From assembly GCA_002825465.1 (NCBI GenBank), contig PJER01000094.1, positions 1 through 8,004 of the forward strand: a stretch of DNA of 8,004 bases, given 5' to 3'. The position numbers and the translations under genes were made by a program. The DNA is from Candidatus Thorarchaeota archaeon MP8T_1. GTDB lineage: Archaea > Asgardarchaeota > Thorarchaeia > Thorarchaeales > Thorarchaeaceae. Below, piece by piece: positions 6,918-8,004 of this stretch; positions within the stretch are counted from its first letter, which is position 1; each line of letters begins with the position of its first letter. Under the pieces are notes generated by a model. That model saw nothing but the letters and a program-made list of their open reading frames with translations, was not told the DNA's origin and did not search any database.

Positions 6918-7442
6918 GTGCCAATACTACCTTTTGGAGATAAGAGCCCTAGAATAGATCCTAAGGCATATGTGAGCGTACAAGCAACCATAGTTGGGGA
7001 TGTTGAAGTTGGACCTAAAGCGAATATTTGGCCGGGTGCAGTGATACGCGGAGACCTTGCTTCGGTTAGAATTGGCGAGAACACCTGTATTCAGGATAGT
7101 GCAGTGATTCACGCTCATAGCGAAGACAACCCAGCGATTATTGGGAACAATGTCATCGTCGGTACCGCCGCAGTACTTCATGGAGTTTACATTGGTGATA
7201 ATGCTAATATTGGAGAAGGCTGCGTGATCTTCGATGGAGCAACTCTTGGAGAAGGAGTCATGCTAGCTCCAGGTAGTATCATTCCAGCAAATGTCGTTAT
7301 TCCACCTCGCAGTCTCAATTCTGGAGTTCCTGCGGCGCAGATTCGAGAACTCTCTCGAGATGAGGTGGAGAAACATATGGTAAAGACCGAAGCTATATCT
7401 CAGGTCTTTCAAAAATTGAAACACTGGCAGCAGGCAGCATAA
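6918..7442 (+). CDS. Gamma-carbonic-anhydrase-family left-handed beta-helix protein, one zinc ligand replaced
   Basis: This 174-residue protein is built of hexapeptide repeats ([LIV]-G-x4 type) that fold into a left-handed beta helix, followed by a C-terminal helix (about 146-170). It resembles the gamma carbonic anhydrases (CamH/YrdA/PaaY group), which bind zinc or iron at trimer interfaces and hydrate CO2. Conserved family landmarks are WPGAVIRGD (38-46, with Arg44 and Asp46), IQDSAVIH (58-65, with Gln59 and ligand His65) and LHG (87-89, with ligand His88). The middle ligand is missing: the usual VGH five residues before the last His reads VGT (Thr83). His67 is close to His65 and might compensate. 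The start is GTG at 6918, supported by GAGGTG 6 nt upstream. Carbonic anhydrase activity is therefore doubtful; it may bind a metal differently, act as a scaffold, or have another substrate. Confidence 0.88.
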   Translation: MPILPFGDKSPRIDPKAYVSVQATIVGDVEVGPKANIWPGAVIRGDLASVRIGENTCIQDSAVIHAHSEDNPAIIGNNVIVGTAAVLHGVYIGDNANIGEGCVIFDGATLGEGVMLAPGSIIPANVVIPPRSLNSGVPAAQIRELSRDEVEKHMVKTEAISQVFQKLKHWQQAA

Positions 7443-8004
7443 TCACATTGTTTCTCGAGCCAATGATCCCAAGTTCTCTACTCCATCGTGAGTAACGAGG
7501 ACCACATCTGCAACCTTCGCAGAACCAATATCAGGCAAATACCTAGTTGGATGAAGGGTGAAGACCATGCCCTCTCTCAGAGAGAACTGGCTCTTTGGTG
7601 AGATATATGGAGGTTCATGGAGATCCAGCCCGATAGAACTTCCCAGCGGTTGAATGAATGTGTCCGGGTGGACTCCCCGTCCACTCTTCTTCAGGATATA
7701 TGAGGCCACATCTTCAATACTTACTTCAGGTTTCATTACTTTCTCTCCAGCCTTAACAGCATTCAAGATAGAATCATGAAGCGTCCTTTGTTTCTCAGTA
7801 GGCTTCCCAAGATGGATTGTTCGGGCAATTTCTGCGAAATATCCAGAGTGGCTAACAGTAATGTCTATGACCACAAAGTCCTCGCTCTTGATCCTGTCTG
7901 GACTAGGTTGAGCGATTGGATTACGAGCATGAGCTCCGGAGAGCACTGCAGCACGTATCCCTCGTTGTTGTCCACCAGCTCCTCGCATTGCTGCTTCAAT
8001 CTCT
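7443..8004 (-). CDS. M24 (aminopeptidase P/creatinase fold) domain protein with degenerate metal site, N-terminus beyond the window
   Basis: The frame is open from the right edge to the TGA at 7445-7443 and gives 186 residues. It starts EIEAAMRGAGGQQRG, typical of the middle of an M24 protein, so the Met at 7988 is internal and the N-terminal part lies outside. The pita-bread fold landmarks are clear: DFVVIDITVSHSGYFAEIART, IGLDLHEPP, LREGMVFTLHP and ADVVLVTHDGVENL. Active M24 peptidases use D, D, H, E, E to bind two metals. Numbering from the Met at 7988, only Asp42 is kept. The others read Glu53, Ser117 (GSSIG for GHGIG), His146 (TLHP for TxEP) and Ala160 (KVAD for RxED). The substrate-site His of the PHA motif is Ile25. 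His124-Glu125 (HEPP) remains. It is probably not a classical peptidase; a binding role or a different chemistry is likely. The stop abuts that of the convergent upstream neighbour. Confidence 0.87.
   Translation of the reverse strand, partial: EIEAAMRGAGGQQRGIRAAVLSGAHARNPIAQPSPDRIKSEDFVVIDITVSHSGYFAEIARTIHLGKPTEKQRTLHDSILNAVKAGEKVMKPEVSIEDVASYILKKSGRGVHPDTFIQPLGSSIGLDLHEPPYISPKSQFSLREGMVFTLHPTRYLPDIGSAKVADVVLVTHDGVENLGSLARETM

Noticed and set aside
6401..7181. Several minus-strand open frames opposite the second thioredoxin and the beta-helix gene
   Set aside because: The plus strand encodes clear family proteins with correct motifs; the minus-strand frames show none and lack good ribosome-binding sites.
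7986..7988. ATG at 7988 as the true start of the M24 protein
   Set aside because: The frame stays open to the window edge with EIEAA before this Met, which matches the interior of M24 proteins; a complete protein also needs more N-terminal sequence.
1..8004. CRISPR array, tRNA or rRNA gene, insertion sequence or defence system
   Set aside because: No spaced direct repeats, cloverleaf-like segments, transposase motifs or known defence-gene motifs were seen on reading both strands by eye. A covariance-model scan was not possible here.

Overview
The window looks like part of an archaeal chromosome of moderate GC content. The best evidence is a pair of genes for archaeosine, a tRNA modification found almost only in archaea: ArcS (archaeosine synthase, with a PUA domain) and RaSEA, its radical-SAM partner. 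TATA-like boxes and GGAG/GAGGT ribosome-binding sites agree with this. The exact lineage cannot be fixed from the sequence; a mesophilic Euryarchaeota-like or Asgard-like lineage would fit, but that is a guess.

Layout. On the left edge, positions 1-66 (minus strand) hold the first 22 codons of an unidentified gene with a good ribosome-binding site. From 5837 down to 144, three minus-strand genes form a tight operon: a large SF2 helicase of the DUF1998/MrfA type, then arcS after a 7-nt gap, then the RaSEA gene starting inside the arcS stop codon (TGATG). ArcS adds lysine to preQ0 in tRNA, and RaSEA cleaves the product to archaeosine, so the last two genes make one two-step enzyme system. The helicase's link to them is known here only from position.

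A 140-nt divergent intergenic region (5838-5977) separates this operon from plus-strand genes: two paralogous thioredoxins (WCMPC and WCGPC active sites), separated by a perfect 9-bp hairpin and a second promoter-like region, and then a left-handed beta-helix protein of the gamma-carbonic-anhydrase family with its own TATA-like box and strong ribosome-binding site. Its stop codon directly abuts the stop codon of a convergent minus-strand gene that runs off the right edge. That gene encodes an M24 (aminopeptidase P/creatinase fold) domain.

The most unusual features are two apparently altered enzymes side by side. The M24 protein has lost four of the five canonical metal ligands, and the gamma-carbonic-anhydrase-like protein lacks one of its three zinc histidines. 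The thioredoxin pair and the helicase-archaeosine operon are further points of interest. I found no tRNA, rRNA, CRISPR array, insertion sequence or phage gene.
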